64,000 bases of DNA from Acidobacteriaceae bacterium. GTDB taxonomy: Bacteria; Acidobacteriota; Terriglobia; Terriglobales; Acidobacteriaceae. Below, piece after piece: positions 35,585 through 45,787 of the stretch. The translations under genes were made by a program, and so were the position numbers. Numbering within the stretch: the stretch's first letter is position 1; each line of letters starts with the position of its first letter. A model generated the notes under the pieces. That model did no database searches and was not told the origin of the DNA. It was given only the letters and a program-made list of their open reading frames with translations. Location: contig PLXE01000094.1 of assembly GCA_003151335.1 (NCBI GenBank), positions 27,910 through 91,909 of the forward strand, given 5' to 3'.

Positions 35585-36164
35585 ATGACTTGCACGCTAG
35601 AGCAAAGCCGACGGCCATCTGGTTGCATCGCCAAGACCTGCCTCTTGTCACCGGTTCACCCGAGGCGAAGCGTTCAATACCCTTCAAACGGACCGCATTC
35701 AGCATCTGCACTATAGATGGCCACACACCCTTTCTCACTAGCAATAAATAGATGGTAGTGAAATATAAGAAATGCAGGTTTAGAGGATGTTTCCGAAGTA
35801 CCTCACGCACGTCCGGCGGGATGGAAATGTCGATTCCAATAACACGGCCTTTGCCCAGAGTTCGACACAGGCTGGCGTAATAAAGTAAGGAACCACCCTT
35901 GTAGACGCCGGTCTCAATGATCAGGTCAGGGCGTACCTGATGGATTATCTCTTGCAGTCGGACCAGGTCCTCCGGCAGTTGGAGAATAGGCTGTCCCATC
36001 CATGTAAAAGCCAGGAAATAGCCCAAGCTCCAACCTGTGCGCACCCATTGCCGGGAAAGCAGACCAAAAGCAGCCTCGGTGTACAAAGGTTGCGTAACGG
36101 AGTTGCTTTCGTCTTCGCCGACTGTCGTTAGAGTTTGCCGTTCGGTATCGATTACGTATTTCAT
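35583..36164 (-). pseudogene. CmcI-family gene, N-terminal fragment
   Basis: MKYVIDTERQTLTTV starts the CmcI-family N-terminus: QPLYTEAAFGLLSRQWVRTGWS, LPEDLVRLQEIIHQVRPDLIIETGVYKGGSL (SAM-binding type motif) and GKGRVIGIDISI. Family similarity ends at RKHPLN (about 35778). About 65 unrelated residues run on to the stop (HFLYFTTIYLLLVRKG...ALACKS). The rest of the family domain is at 33157-33546. Methyltransferase or hydroxylase activity is therefore unlikely. Confidence 0.75.
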
Positions 36165-36204
36165 ATTCAGTCAGGGATTGCCGGGCGTGCGCGCGGGCGC
36201 GGCT

Positions 36205-36711
36205 TCACATGCCGACGGGTCCGGCGCCCGGCGGCTCGCCTACGATCTCCACGCTGGAGGTGATCGGGAACGCAGGAATCAGCGAGCGATACACCGGACA
36301 GCGTTGCGCATACACACCATGCACTCGCTCCACGGCCTCGCGCACGGCGGCGGGATCGTCGGCGCGCAGATTGTGGGTCACATGCACCCGCTTGATGAGC
36401 AGCACACCGCCGTCGTCCTCGACTTCCCCGCGCACTTCGCAACTGAGGCGGCCGTCTTTGGCGTTGATTTTGCGCGCATCCAGCGCGCCGGCAAAGGTGC
36501 CAAGCATTCAACCGCCGAGGGCGGCGATCACATAGTCGATGGTGGCGGCGTGGGGTTCGGGCAGCCGGCTCTCGTCGATGCCGTAATGTTTGGCGATCCC
36601 GCCGTGAACGCTGAACAGCACAGGCTGCGGCTCTCCGGGCAGGTAGGCGCGGCGCAGCGGGCCCTTGATGCGCTCGATGCGCACGTTGGATGTGTAGGCA
36701 ACTTCGGACAT
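36205..36711 (-). CDS. OsmC-family peroxiredoxin-like protein, probable selenoprotein (Sec68)
   Basis: Read from ATG 36711 (GGAGG 5 nt upstream), the frame runs MSEVAYTSNVRIERIKGP to IDYVIAALGG, meets TGA at 36508-36510, and continues in the same frame MLGTFAGALDARKINA to QRCPVYRSL, stopping at 36205. The two parts join into a complete 168-residue OsmC protein. OsmC proteins reduce hydroperoxides with two Cys. The TGA sits at the first Cys (GG-C-LTGTF) and the second is Cys138 (CPVYR). The hairpin after the TGA fits a bacterial SECIS. Sec68 is therefore favoured over a nonsense mutation. Confidence 0.82.
36469..36495 (-). promoter_or_regulatory. Candidate bacterial SECIS element in osmC-like gene
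   Basis: In the mRNA, TTTGC-(CG bulge)-GCGC pairs with GCGC-GCAAA around the loop GCUGGAU. The loop begins 23 nt after the UGA and starts with G. Bacterial SECIS elements need a G among the first two loop bases and a UGA-to-loop distance of about 16-37 nt; both conditions hold. Confidence 0.65.
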
Positions 36712-36830
36712 GAGTGCCTCCGGTGTCAGAGACATTCTACGCGAACGCGCGAGGATCACGCGGAGCGGATACCCCTTCGGATTTTCAATATGTCGAACAG
36801 TGGGGCGCGCCACCCTCCTCGGCCCAAACC

Positions 36831-38735
36831 CTAACGTCCCTCGGTAGTCGCGATCTCGCCTGAGCGCATGGCCTGTTTAAGGCGAAGCCTCTCTTGTGCC
36901 AACTGCGCCTTCGACATCACATCCGGCCGGGACTCCAGTTCTTTGACTTTTCGCTGGAGTTGTTCCAAGTCACGCTCCCCATGCCGCTTTCGCAATGACC
37001 GGATCGAGCTCTCCAGCAACTCGGGCGTCAGTTCTTCGTGCTCATCCATGAGCACGGTGGCCAGCAGGCTGCGAGCCTCTTCTTCCAGCGGAAGCGTCAT
37101 CGGATCGATTCCCTGCTCCTGTCCAACCAGGAGCGCATCGATGAGAGCCTCCGCCGCCGAACCGGCATGCAATCGCTCGCGGCTGAGGGCAAAATGTGCC
37201 TGACGCGCGGGCTCGAAGTCGAGGTCCTGACCTTCGCGCTCGCTTACCGCACTGTGAGACAGCTCCTGGCTTGACAGCGCCCGGATCAAAACCCGCTCGG
37301 CATCCATCAGGGCGGTGGCAGCGGGAGCGTTCACCCGCGACGCCGAACGCGAGCCCGCGGCGTGGCGTAGTTCCTGGCGCAGCACCGCCGACTCGATTCC
37401 CAGTCGATGCGAGATCTCGTTGGCCCACTCGTCGCGCACAATGCGGCTGGGCACGCGTTGAATGTGCGGCAGCAGATAATTCAAGGCCTTCACTTTGCCT
37501 TCGGGAGTGCGAGCGGGGAACAATGAACGCGAGCGCTCGATCAGGTAATCGAAATATTTCTGTGAGTGGGAAAGCGCCTCGCCATATGTTGCTGCGCCCT
37601 TGCGCCGAATAAACAGGTCAGGATCGAAGCCGGCCTCCAGGGTGAGAACCTTGATCTGGAACTCTTCGCTCACCAGCAGCGCCAGCGAACGCTCAGCCGC
37701 CGCGGCGCCCGCGGTGTCGGGATCGAAATTTACCACGATGTTCTTGCTGAATCGCCCCAGCAATCGGGCCTGCAACTCGGTGAACGCCGTGCCCGAACTG
37801 GCGATCACGTTGCGAAATCCCGCCGTGTACACCGAGATGCAATCCATCTGGCCTTCCACCAGGATGGCATATTCCAGCTTGCGAATCGGCTCCTTGGCCT
37901 TGTCGAGATTGAACAGCACACGCGATTTCGAGTAGATCGGCGTCTCCGGCGAGTTCAGGTACTTGGGACCGGCCTTCTCGTCGCTCGCCAGCGTGCGGCC
38001 GGTGAAGGCGATGACTTTGCCTGATTCGTTGGTGATGGGAAACATCACCCGGTTGCGAAACCTGGAATAAACAGTAGCCAGTTGCCGGTTGCCAGTTGCT
38101 GGTGGAACGGTTGCGTCGGAGCCTTCTGGCATCTGACTACTGGCAACTGACAACTGCTCTTTGTCTTTCCACGAGAACAGTCCCGACTCGCGCAGCAAGG
38201 CTTCGTCATATTGTCCGCGCAGGGCGTCGCGCAGCATGAAGCCCGAATCGGGCGCGTAGCCCATGCGAAACTCGGCAATGATCTCCGGGGTGATTCCGCG
38301 CGAAGCCAGATACTCGCGCGCGTGGGCGGCCTCGGGCCGGCGCAATTGTTCCTGAAAGAACTTGCAGGCGCGCTCGTGGATTTCGATCAGCCCGACCCGC
38401 ATGCCCGCCTGGCGCTCCTCCTCCGGCGAGGAGTATCTCATCTTGGGCAGCGGGATCTTGAGTTTTTCGGCGATCAGGCGGACCGATTCCGGAAAGGTGA
38501 TGTTCTCGATCTTCTGCACGAAACTGAAGACGTCGCCCGAAGCCCCGCAGCCGAAGCAGTGAAAGAATTGCCGCGTGGCATGCACCGAGAACGACGGCGT
38601 TTTTTCCTGGTGAAAGGGGCACAGCCCCTGGAAGTTTTGCGCTCCGCTTTTGCGCAGCGTCATGTACTCGCCCACAATGCGGACGATGTCGGCCTGCTGC
38701 TTGACGAGATACGCAAAGTCACCGGGATTGGCCAT
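36831..38735 (-). CDS. dnaG: DNA primase DnaG with repeat-derived insert
   Basis: The 634-aa primase synthesises RNA primers at replication forks. The zinc-binding domain shows C39, H42, C60 and C63 (LCPFH...CFGCG). The catalytic core has FRNRVMFPI, the TOPRIM EGQMD and the VNFDPDTAG acidic block. A C-terminal helical DnaB-interaction region follows. Residues 193-222 (QLSVASSQMPEG...NRQLATV) are encoded by a heptamer-repeat locus (38072-38158) inserted in frame between the DnaG N-terminal core region and YSRFRNRV. The insert lies where other primases vary, so the enzyme is probably active. Confidence 0.95.
   Translation of the reverse strand: MANPGDFAYLVKQQADIVRIVGEYMTLRKSGAQNFQGLCPFHQEKTPSFSVHATRQFFHCFGCGASGDVFSFVQKIENITFPESVRLIAEKLKIPLPKMRYSSPEEERQAGMRVGLIEIHERACKFFQEQLRRPEAAHAREYLASRGITPEIIAEFRMGYAPDSGFMLRDALRGQYDEALLRESGLFSWKDKEQLSVASSQMPEGSDATVPPATGNRQLATVYSRFRNRVMFPITNESGKVIAFTGRTLASDEKAGPKYLNSPETPIYSKSRVLFNLDKAKEPIRKLEYAILVEGQMDCISVYTAGFRNVIASSGTAFTELQARLLGRFSKNIVVNFDPDTAGAAAAERSLALLVSEEFQIKVLTLEAGFDPDLFIRRKGAATYGEALSHSQKYFDYLIERSRSLFPARTPEGKVKALNYLLPHIQRVPSRIVRDEWANEISHRLGIESAVLRQELRHAAGSRSASRVNAPAATALMDAERVLIRALSSQELSHSAVSEREGQDLDFEPARQAHFALSRERLHAGSAAEALIDALLVGQEQGIDPMTLPLEEEARSLLATVLMDEHEELTPELLESSIRSLRKRHGERDLEQLQRKVKELESRPDVMSKAQLAQERLRLKQAMRSGEIATTEGR
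38072..38158. repeat. Heptamer-array locus L6 inside dnaG
   Basis: The left array AGTAGCC AGTTGCC GGTTGCC AGTTGCT GG is separated by about 26 bp from the inverted array CTGACTA CTGGCAA CTGACAA CTG. The unit is 87 bp (29 codons) and keeps the dnaG frame open, adding about 30 residues. Confidence 0.8.
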
Positions 38736-38944
38736 GCGGTATTAGTGTGCCGGAAATGGGAGGAAGATTCAGCCGGAATCGTGTTGCGACTGTGAATACC
38801 CTGTGGATTTCACCGGGAAAGACGTGGACGCGCGGTGCATTACCCGGCCTCGCCCATCAGCATGATCGGCGAGGTTGGCTTGTCGGAGCCTGCTTCGTTC
38901 TCCACGGTGACGGCGAAGGCCTTCGCTTCGACACTAGCGGGCAT

Positions 38945-39481
38945 CTACTTCCGCCGCTCTTGCATTTCGCGCAGTATCTCCCCACGCGCGCTCTCCGGCA
39001 ACGCGCTGCGAATGGCCGGGAAGATCACCTCTTCTTCCATCTGCAGGTGCGCGCGGAATATTTCCTCCAGCGCTTTCGTGATGGAGCACATTTCGCCGCC
39101 AACTTCAGCCAAGGCGTCGGGATTGTTTCTTACCAACACCAGCAAGGGCAGCAGACGCTCGATCAACTCATCAATCGCCTGATGCTGCTCGCCCATGACC
39201 AGCAGGGCGTGGCGGACCTGCTCGCCGGCAACGGCGCGCAGACGAGGTTGCAGGGTCTGGTCCTCATCGGCCTCGTGCAACGGAAGCGAGACGCTGTAGT
39301 AGCGGTGGACGCTTCCCGCGGCCTGGCGGACTTCGTCGGGCGCAGCGCCTTGGGCATGCGCCAGCTTGGCCGCTACACCGGTGAAGTGACGAATGCGCTG
39401 ATGGCAGCCCACCAGCAAATCAACCGCGTCTTCGGAGGGCTTCGGCTGCGAGGAACTAAGCGACGTAATCTGATTCAACAT
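38945..39481 (-). CDS. Hemerythrin HHE-domain protein
   Basis: The 178-aa four-helix protein carries the HHE iron-ligand pattern: His in VGCHQRIRHF, His/Glu in LPLHEADED, His in GEQHQAIDE and HLQMEEEVIFPAI near the C-terminus. Such proteins bind a di-iron centre and sense or handle oxygen or NO, or repair iron-sulfur clusters. It lies between the TonB-like gene and dnaG on the same strand. No partner domain is fused to it. Confidence 0.88.
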   Translation of the reverse strand: MLNQITSLSSSQPKPSEDAVDLLVGCHQRIRHFTGVAAKLAHAQGAAPDEVRQAAGSVHRYYSVSLPLHEADEDQTLQPRLRAVAGEQVRHALLVMGEQHQAIDELIERLLPLLVLVRNNPDALAEVGGEMCSITKALEEIFRAHLQMEEEVIFPAIRSALPESARGEILREMQERRK

Positions 39482-39508
39482 GTGACTCTATTATCGCGCA
39501 GAAAGACA

Positions 39509-39607
39509 GGGGTCAGGGATTAGGGGCTGGGTTAAAGGAAAGCCGGGAGGTGAAAGCGAAAAGCGAACAACTGACAACTGATAACTGATAACTGATAACT
39601 GATAACT
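39509..39607. repeat. Heptamer-array locus L7
   Basis: A weak left array (GTCAGGG ATTAGGG GCTGGGT) is followed about 35 bp on by a strong right array of AACTGAC AACTGAT AACTGAT AACTGAT AACTGAT type. It fills the gap between the TonB-like gene and the hemerythrin gene. Confidence 0.7.
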
Positions 39608-39615
39608 ACCTTCCG

Positions 39616-40038
39616 TCACTTCTCGAACTTCATCTCCACGGTTACCTGCACCGGTACGGCGTGTCCATTCTTCTCGGCAGGACGAAACTTCCATTTCTTC
39701 ACCGTATTCGCGGCGCTGGTCTCGAAGGCAGGCTCGTCGCTGCGAAGTACGCGCACCGCCTCGACGCGCCCTTTGGCGTTGATGCCGACCAGCATAACGA
39801 CCGTGCCGTGCGGCTCTGCATCGGGAGGCAAGTCAGGAAACTTCGGATCGGGCGCATCTGTCGCCTTCGGGGGCTTCATGCCCTTGGTGATGGGCTGAAA
39901 TTGCGAGAAAGTCTGGTCCCCGGCAAAATCGGCGGGTAAAGTCGAGAGAGTGGAGCGCGCATTGCCGGTCTGCGCCCGAGCCGTGGCACTAAGAAATGAC
40001 AGAGAGATCGACAGAGCGATGAGAGTGAGGATGCGCAT
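39616..40038 (-). CDS. Secreted TonB C-terminal-domain protein
   Basis: The 140-aa protein starts at 40038 (MRILTLIALSISLSFLSATARAQ, signal peptide). After a Pro-rich segment (GMKPPKATDAPDPKFPDLPPDA) it has the TonB C-terminal fold: GTVVMLVGINAKGRVEAVRVLRS, AANTVKKWKFRPAEKNGHAVPVQVTVEMKF. With a cleaved signal instead of a membrane anchor it is probably not an energy-transducing TonB but one of the free periplasmic TonB-like proteins common in this group. Function unknown. Confidence 0.85.
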   Translation of the reverse strand: MRILTLIALSISLSFLSATARAQTGNARSTLSTLPADFAGDQTFSQFQPITKGMKPPKATDAPDPKFPDLPPDAEPHGTVVMLVGINAKGRVEAVRVLRSDEPAFETSAANTVKKWKFRPAEKNGHAVPVQVTVEMKFEK

Positions 40039-40257
40039 CAAGTTCCCTGAGTCGTGCAAAAGGTATGGCTATCTTAAATGGGAGCAACCCGAATCGAAAG
40101 GTGCGCTGGAAGTGTTTTGACCTCCAGTAGGGATTAGTGCTTCCGTGCAGGTGGTGAAGCCGTTCTGCGCGGCATACTGTAAACTTAAACTATCGGTTCC
40201 GAAGCCCTCCGTTTGCCTCGTCGCACGCGGTTTTCCCCAACTGGAAGGACATTTGTT

Positions 40258-42084
<1,827 letters not shown>

Positions 42085-42100
42085 TGACCTCCGCAGAACG

Positions 42101-42679
42101 TTAACGGCCCGGTTTCGCTGCCGGATACTGCCGAAACATCTTTTCAACAGCGGTATTGACCTGTTGCAGCAGTTTCTCTGGCTTGTCACTGAGCTTGTCG
42201 GTCGCCATGCCGCGCCACGCCAGCTTCTTTTGGCTGGCATCGATCACATCCACCACCAGCTGGCCCTTGTGGACGGTGACCACATTTGTTCCTCCCGGCA
42301 TGGCGCCCCACATCACGAAACCCGAGTCGAATGAGGGAATGCCACCCATGCCGCTATACAGCGGATCGAAGTAGTTGACGCTCATCTCCGAATCAATGGA
42401 GCCATACATCTGAATGAAAACGTCGGGATTGCTCTCGACTCTGCGCAGTCCTCGTTTGGTCAGCTCCTCTTGGATAGCGCTGGCGATGACGAGGGCCAAC
42501 GTGGGGCGGGATACCGCGTCATGGTGGCCCCACGCGAAGGTCTTGAATTTGGAATAGTCGACGTTCTTGTCGTATTCGACTTTGATTTTCTGGGCCTGCG
42601 CCCCGAGGCTTAGAATGCAGAGCAACAAGAATAATTGCGCGAACAGCGACCTAACGTGACCTGGGGTCGATGACTTCAT
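42101..42679 (-). CDS. DUF4136-family secreted protein
   Basis: The 192-aa protein has a signal peptide (LFLLLCILSLGAQAQ) and the DUF4136 pattern: VEYDKNVDYSKFKTFAWG, AIQEELTKRGLRRVESNPDVFIQMYGS, GQLVVDVIDASQKKLAWRGMATDKL. This family is common in acidobacterial and bacteroidete envelopes, often as lipoproteins, with unknown function. It lies 3' of two ABC permeases on the same strand and 16 nt from the convergent typA gene. Confidence 0.88.
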   Translation of the reverse strand: MKSSTPGHVRSLFAQLFLLLCILSLGAQAQKIKVEYDKNVDYSKFKTFAWGHHDAVSRPTLALVIASAIQEELTKRGLRRVESNPDVFIQMYGSIDSEMSVNYFDPLYSGMGGIPSFDSGFVMWGAMPGGTNVVTVHKGQLVVDVIDASQKKLAWRGMATDKLSDKPEKLLQQVNTAVEKMFRQYPAAKPGR

Positions 42680-42796
42680 AGCGCTCCTTCCGAATGCTGT
42701 AAACCGGTTACGGTTGAGGAAGAAGTATTAGATCACATGCGCATTGCAGGTACGATTGCGTAGCGATGATTTGACGTTTCCGTTCCGCGTTGACAC

Positions 42797-44062
42797 CTAC
42801 TCGTACCGCAAGGCCTCGACGGGATCGAGCCGCGAGGCTTTCACCGCAGGGTAGATTCCGAAGAACAGACCGACGCTCATCGCCATCAGCACCGCGGCAA
42901 CTACGGCCCAGATGGGGACCGAAGTGGGCATCGAAGGGAAGATCAGCGGCAGGGAGGCAGACGCAACCACTCCGAGCAAGACCCCCAGAAGCCCGCCAAG
43001 TCCGGTCAGCACTACGGCTTCGGTCAGGAACTGACGGATTACATCGCCCCGCCGCGCGCCAATGGCTTTACGTATTCCGATCTCGTGGGTGCGTTCGGTT
43101 ACTGACATCAGCATGATGTTCATCACGCCAACACCGCCGACCAGCAAGCCAATCGAGCTGATGACGATGGCCATTAGCGCTACCGTACTCATGATCTGGC
43201 GAAAATTGTCGGCGATGGCCTCGGCGCTGCTTAAGCCGAAGTTGTCCGGCTTGTCATAGGGAACGTTGCGCCGCCGGCGCAACAGGCCGCGGACCTCATC
43301 TTCGGCCGCATCCTTGAAGCCAGGATAGGCCTCGGCTCCCAGAAAGTGCTCGTCGGCTGCAGGGTAATGTTTGTGATAGGCGTTGTAAGGGACCTTGACC
43401 ACGCGGTCGGCGGTCTCATCCTTGAAGAGCTGGCCTTTACGCTTTTCCAGAACGCCAATCACCTGATAGGCGACGCCGTCCACCAGAATGGTTTTGCCGA
43501 GGCCGTCGTGCGCCGGGAAAAAGTTCTTGTCGATTTCGTCGCCGATGACCGCGACATCCATGCTGTGGGAGTCTTCAAACTCGGTAAAGAAGCGGCCTTG
43601 CACCACGTGCGCGTTATACACATCAGGGTAGGAACTGGTGGCGCCGCTGTAATCGAGGTTGGAGATTTCCTTCGAGCCGTAGCGCGCGACTTGTAAAGCT
43701 CCAGGCCCTCCCCGTTGATCGGGATTGATGCGGGGAAACAGTTCCGCGGTTACGTACTTGACGTGTGGGCACTCGTCCTGGATGGCCTTGGCATCTTCCA
43801 GAGTCAGGGGCTTGCGCATGCGCTGTTCCGCGTTCATGCGACCGAAGGAAATGCCCATGTCCCAGCGGAAGATAAACAGCGTGTTGGTGCCGTAATCGTC
43901 GAGATAGCCTTCCACGTCACGGCTGACGCCCACCAGGATGGAAGCCACGAAGATCATGGCGGCGACGCCAATCACCACGCCCAGCACGGTCAGGAAGGAG
44001 CGAGTCTTGTGCTCGCGCACCGTCTGCAACGCCATCCGCGAGTTTTCACCAAAGTGCAGCAT
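42797..44062 (-). CDS. MacB/FtsX-type ABC transporter permease
   Basis: The 421-aa permease has an N-terminal TM (FLTVLGVVIGVAAMIFVASIL), a large periplasmic domain and three C-terminal TMs with the FtsX hallmarks VGGVGVMNIMLMSVTERTHEIGIRKAIGAR and LDPVEALRYE. It lacks a fused ATPase. It is downstream of a second, divergent copy (44211-45473); heptamer locus L8 lies between them. The two permeases may form a heterodimer driven by stand-alone ATPases such as those at 2.8-4.4 kb. Confidence 0.93.
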   Translation of the reverse strand: MLHFGENSRMALQTVREHKTRSFLTVLGVVIGVAAMIFVASILVGVSRDVEGYLDDYGTNTLFIFRWDMGISFGRMNAEQRMRKPLTLEDAKAIQDECPHVKYVTAELFPRINPDQRGGPGALQVARYGSKEISNLDYSGATSSYPDVYNAHVVQGRFFTEFEDSHSMDVAVIGDEIDKNFFPAHDGLGKTILVDGVAYQVIGVLEKRKGQLFKDETADRVVKVPYNAYHKHYPAADEHFLGAEAYPGFKDAAEDEVRGLLRRRRNVPYDKPDNFGLSSAEAIADNFRQIMSTVALMAIVISSIGLLVGGVGVMNIMLMSVTERTHEIGIRKAIGARRGDVIRQFLTEAVVLTGLGGLLGVLLGVVASASLPLIFPSMPTSVPIWAVVAAVLMAMSVGLFFGIYPAVKASRLDPVEALRYE

Positions 44063-44070
44063 AGGAAATC

Positions 44071-44213
44071 AGTGGTTAGTGACTAGGGGTTAGTGGATAG
44101 TGCATCGACATTGGTCCATCACCTCATCCCCTCGCAGTGCCAGCCCAATAGTGAATAAACGCGTTCGTCGCATTGCCTTCACTAGCCACTATCCACTAAC
44201 CACTAGCCACTTA
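44071..44213. repeat. Heptamer-array locus L8
   Basis: The left array AGTGGTT AGTGACT AGGGGTT AGTGGAT AGTG (44071-44103) is mirrored by CACTAGC CACTATC CACTAAC CACTAGC CACTTA (44180-44213), with a 76-bp spacer. It fills the gap between the two permease genes and supplies the stop codon of the upstream one. Confidence 0.8.
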
Positions 44214-45473
44214 GTTTTCATACCGCAACGCCTCGATCGGGTCCAACCGCGCCGCCTTGCGCGCGGGATAGACGCCGAAGAATATTCCCACCGCTGACGA
44301 GATCGCGATCGCCAGGACCACGGCAGAAATGGGGACCTCCATCGGCACCGGGGTTATGCTGCGCACGATGACCGACAGAATCCACGCAATCAGCACGCCC
44401 ATGGCTCCGCCGACCATCGCCATTACCGTGGACTCGACCAGAAACTGCATGAGAATGTCGCGCTTCTTCGCCCCCAGAGACTTGCGTATGCCGATCTCCC
44501 GGGTCCGTTCGGTGACCGACGCCAGCATCACGTTCATGATCACGACTCCGCCGATCACCAGGAAAATTGAGACCAGCCCCACCATGCCGGAGGCCAGCGT
44601 ACCGGTGAGGTTTTGCCACAGGCCCATCAAGCTGTCGCTGGCGAGAATGCCGAAATTGTCTTCGTCGTTGGGCGCCAGATGGCGGCGGGCGCGCATCAAC
44701 ACCCGGGCTTCTTCCTTGGTGCGTGCCATCCACTCCGGCCCGCGGGCCTGAATGTTGACGCTCAGGGTATTGTTGCGCCCGTACATCTTCAGCCAGGTCT
44801 CGATGGGTATATAGACGAAGGTGTCTTGCGATTGGCCGAAGGTGTTGCCGATTTTCTTGGCGACCCCGACCACCTGGAACTCTTCTCCATCGACGGTGAC
44901 GGTTTTGCCGATAGGGTCGGTATTGGCAAAGAGCTTGTCGGCCACGTCGGCGCCGATCATGCAAACCATGGCGCGATGCTGATTGTCGCTGTCGGTAATG
45001 TAGCGTCCCGTCGCGACTTCTTCTACGTCCATGTCGCCAATGTTGGCGGTCACTCCCCTGATATCGACATCCTCCAGATTTTGCCGCTCGGCACGGACTT
45101 TTGCCACACGCCGCACTTCCACGCCAACGGCCTGCGCGAGCTTGAGATTGTCGTGCAGCGCCTCGTAGTCTTCCCAGGTGATATCGCGGTTACGGCGGGT
45201 TGCCTTCAGCAGTTCCTTGGAATCGCTGATGATGGGAAACTTGTGGACCAGAAAGACGTTCGATCCCAGGTTGGCGACCCGGCTGGCAAAATAGCCATTC
45301 ATCCCGCTGATGAGAGCGACCACCAGAATGAGCGTGGAGACTGACAGAATAATGCCCAGCAACATCAGGAACGAGCGCAGCTTGTGCGCCCGCATGGTTT
45401 GCAGCGCGATCAGCGTCGGCTCGCGGAAGAAGCTGCCGTGGCGAAGCGTGCGCTTAGAAATCGAAGGGTCCAT
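44211..45473 (-). CDS. MacB/FtsX-type ABC transporter permease
   Basis: The 420-aa permease has the same layout as its neighbour: one N-terminal TM (FLMLLGIILSVSTLILVVALISG), a periplasmic MacB-like domain and three C-terminal TMs. It carries VIGGVVIMNVMLASVTERTREIGIRKSLGAK and the ending LDPIEALRYEN. It is first of the permease pair, transcribed toward the second and the DUF4136 gene. No ATPase adjoins it. Confidence 0.93.
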   Translation of the reverse strand: MDPSISKRTLRHGSFFREPTLIALQTMRAHKLRSFLMLLGIILSVSTLILVVALISGMNGYFASRVANLGSNVFLVHKFPIISDSKELLKATRRNRDITWEDYEALHDNLKLAQAVGVEVRRVAKVRAERQNLEDVDIRGVTANIGDMDVEEVATGRYITDSDNQHRAMVCMIGADVADKLFANTDPIGKTVTVDGEEFQVVGVAKKIGNTFGQSQDTFVYIPIETWLKMYGRNNTLSVNIQARGPEWMARTKEEARVLMRARRHLAPNDEDNFGILASDSLMGLWQNLTGTLASGMVGLVSIFLVIGGVVIMNVMLASVTERTREIGIRKSLGAKKRDILMQFLVESTVMAMVGGAMGVLIAWILSVIVRSITPVPMEVPISAVVLAIAISSAVGIFFGVYPARKAARLDPIEALRYEN

Positions 45474-45787
45474 GCACCGAACCGCTGAGTTTGGGTATTT
45501 TCACGTTCCCGCCAACCCGGGCACATCCCTAAGTACGTAAAATCCCGGCAACTTGTTTCAATGGGAATAGCTTAATCCTGAAACGGTGCAGGCCGATAGA
45601 GCGTGTGTGAGCTCGTTGTGAGTTGCCACCGCAGGACGATTACGCAAAATCCAGCCCCGAATGGGGCGAAAAGAGCTTAGCCCAGCGCTTCAGCGCTGGG
45701 TAGACTGAAAAATAAGACCGAGTCCCGTAGGGACGGCAGAGGTTGCGACGCAGTCCCCGAGGAAGTTGCGACAGCACTGCGAAATCG
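45474..45787. other. Intergenic region with MITE copy B
   Basis: This 314-bp gap between the permease and a glycosyltransferase gene holds one copy of the hairpin MITE (about 45630-45756). A minus-strand open frame reading NLCRPYGTRSYFSV across the repeat is a by-product of it, not a gene. Nothing else was recognised. Confidence 0.6.
45630..45756 (+). mobile_element. MITE copy B (hairpin element)
   Basis: Successive modules are ACGCAAAATCCAGCCCCGAA (GCCCC-GAAT-GGGGC hairpin), CCCAGCGC-TTCA-GCGCTGGG, GTCCC-GTA-GGGAC and the terminal GGTTGCGACGCAGTCC. They match copies C and D in the same order. The left end is decayed. Confidence 0.65.

Noticed and set aside
36508..36813. OsmC as two separate genes or a pseudogene
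   Set aside because: The in-frame TGA at the Cys column, intact sequence on both sides and a SECIS-like hairpin favour a single selenoprotein gene.
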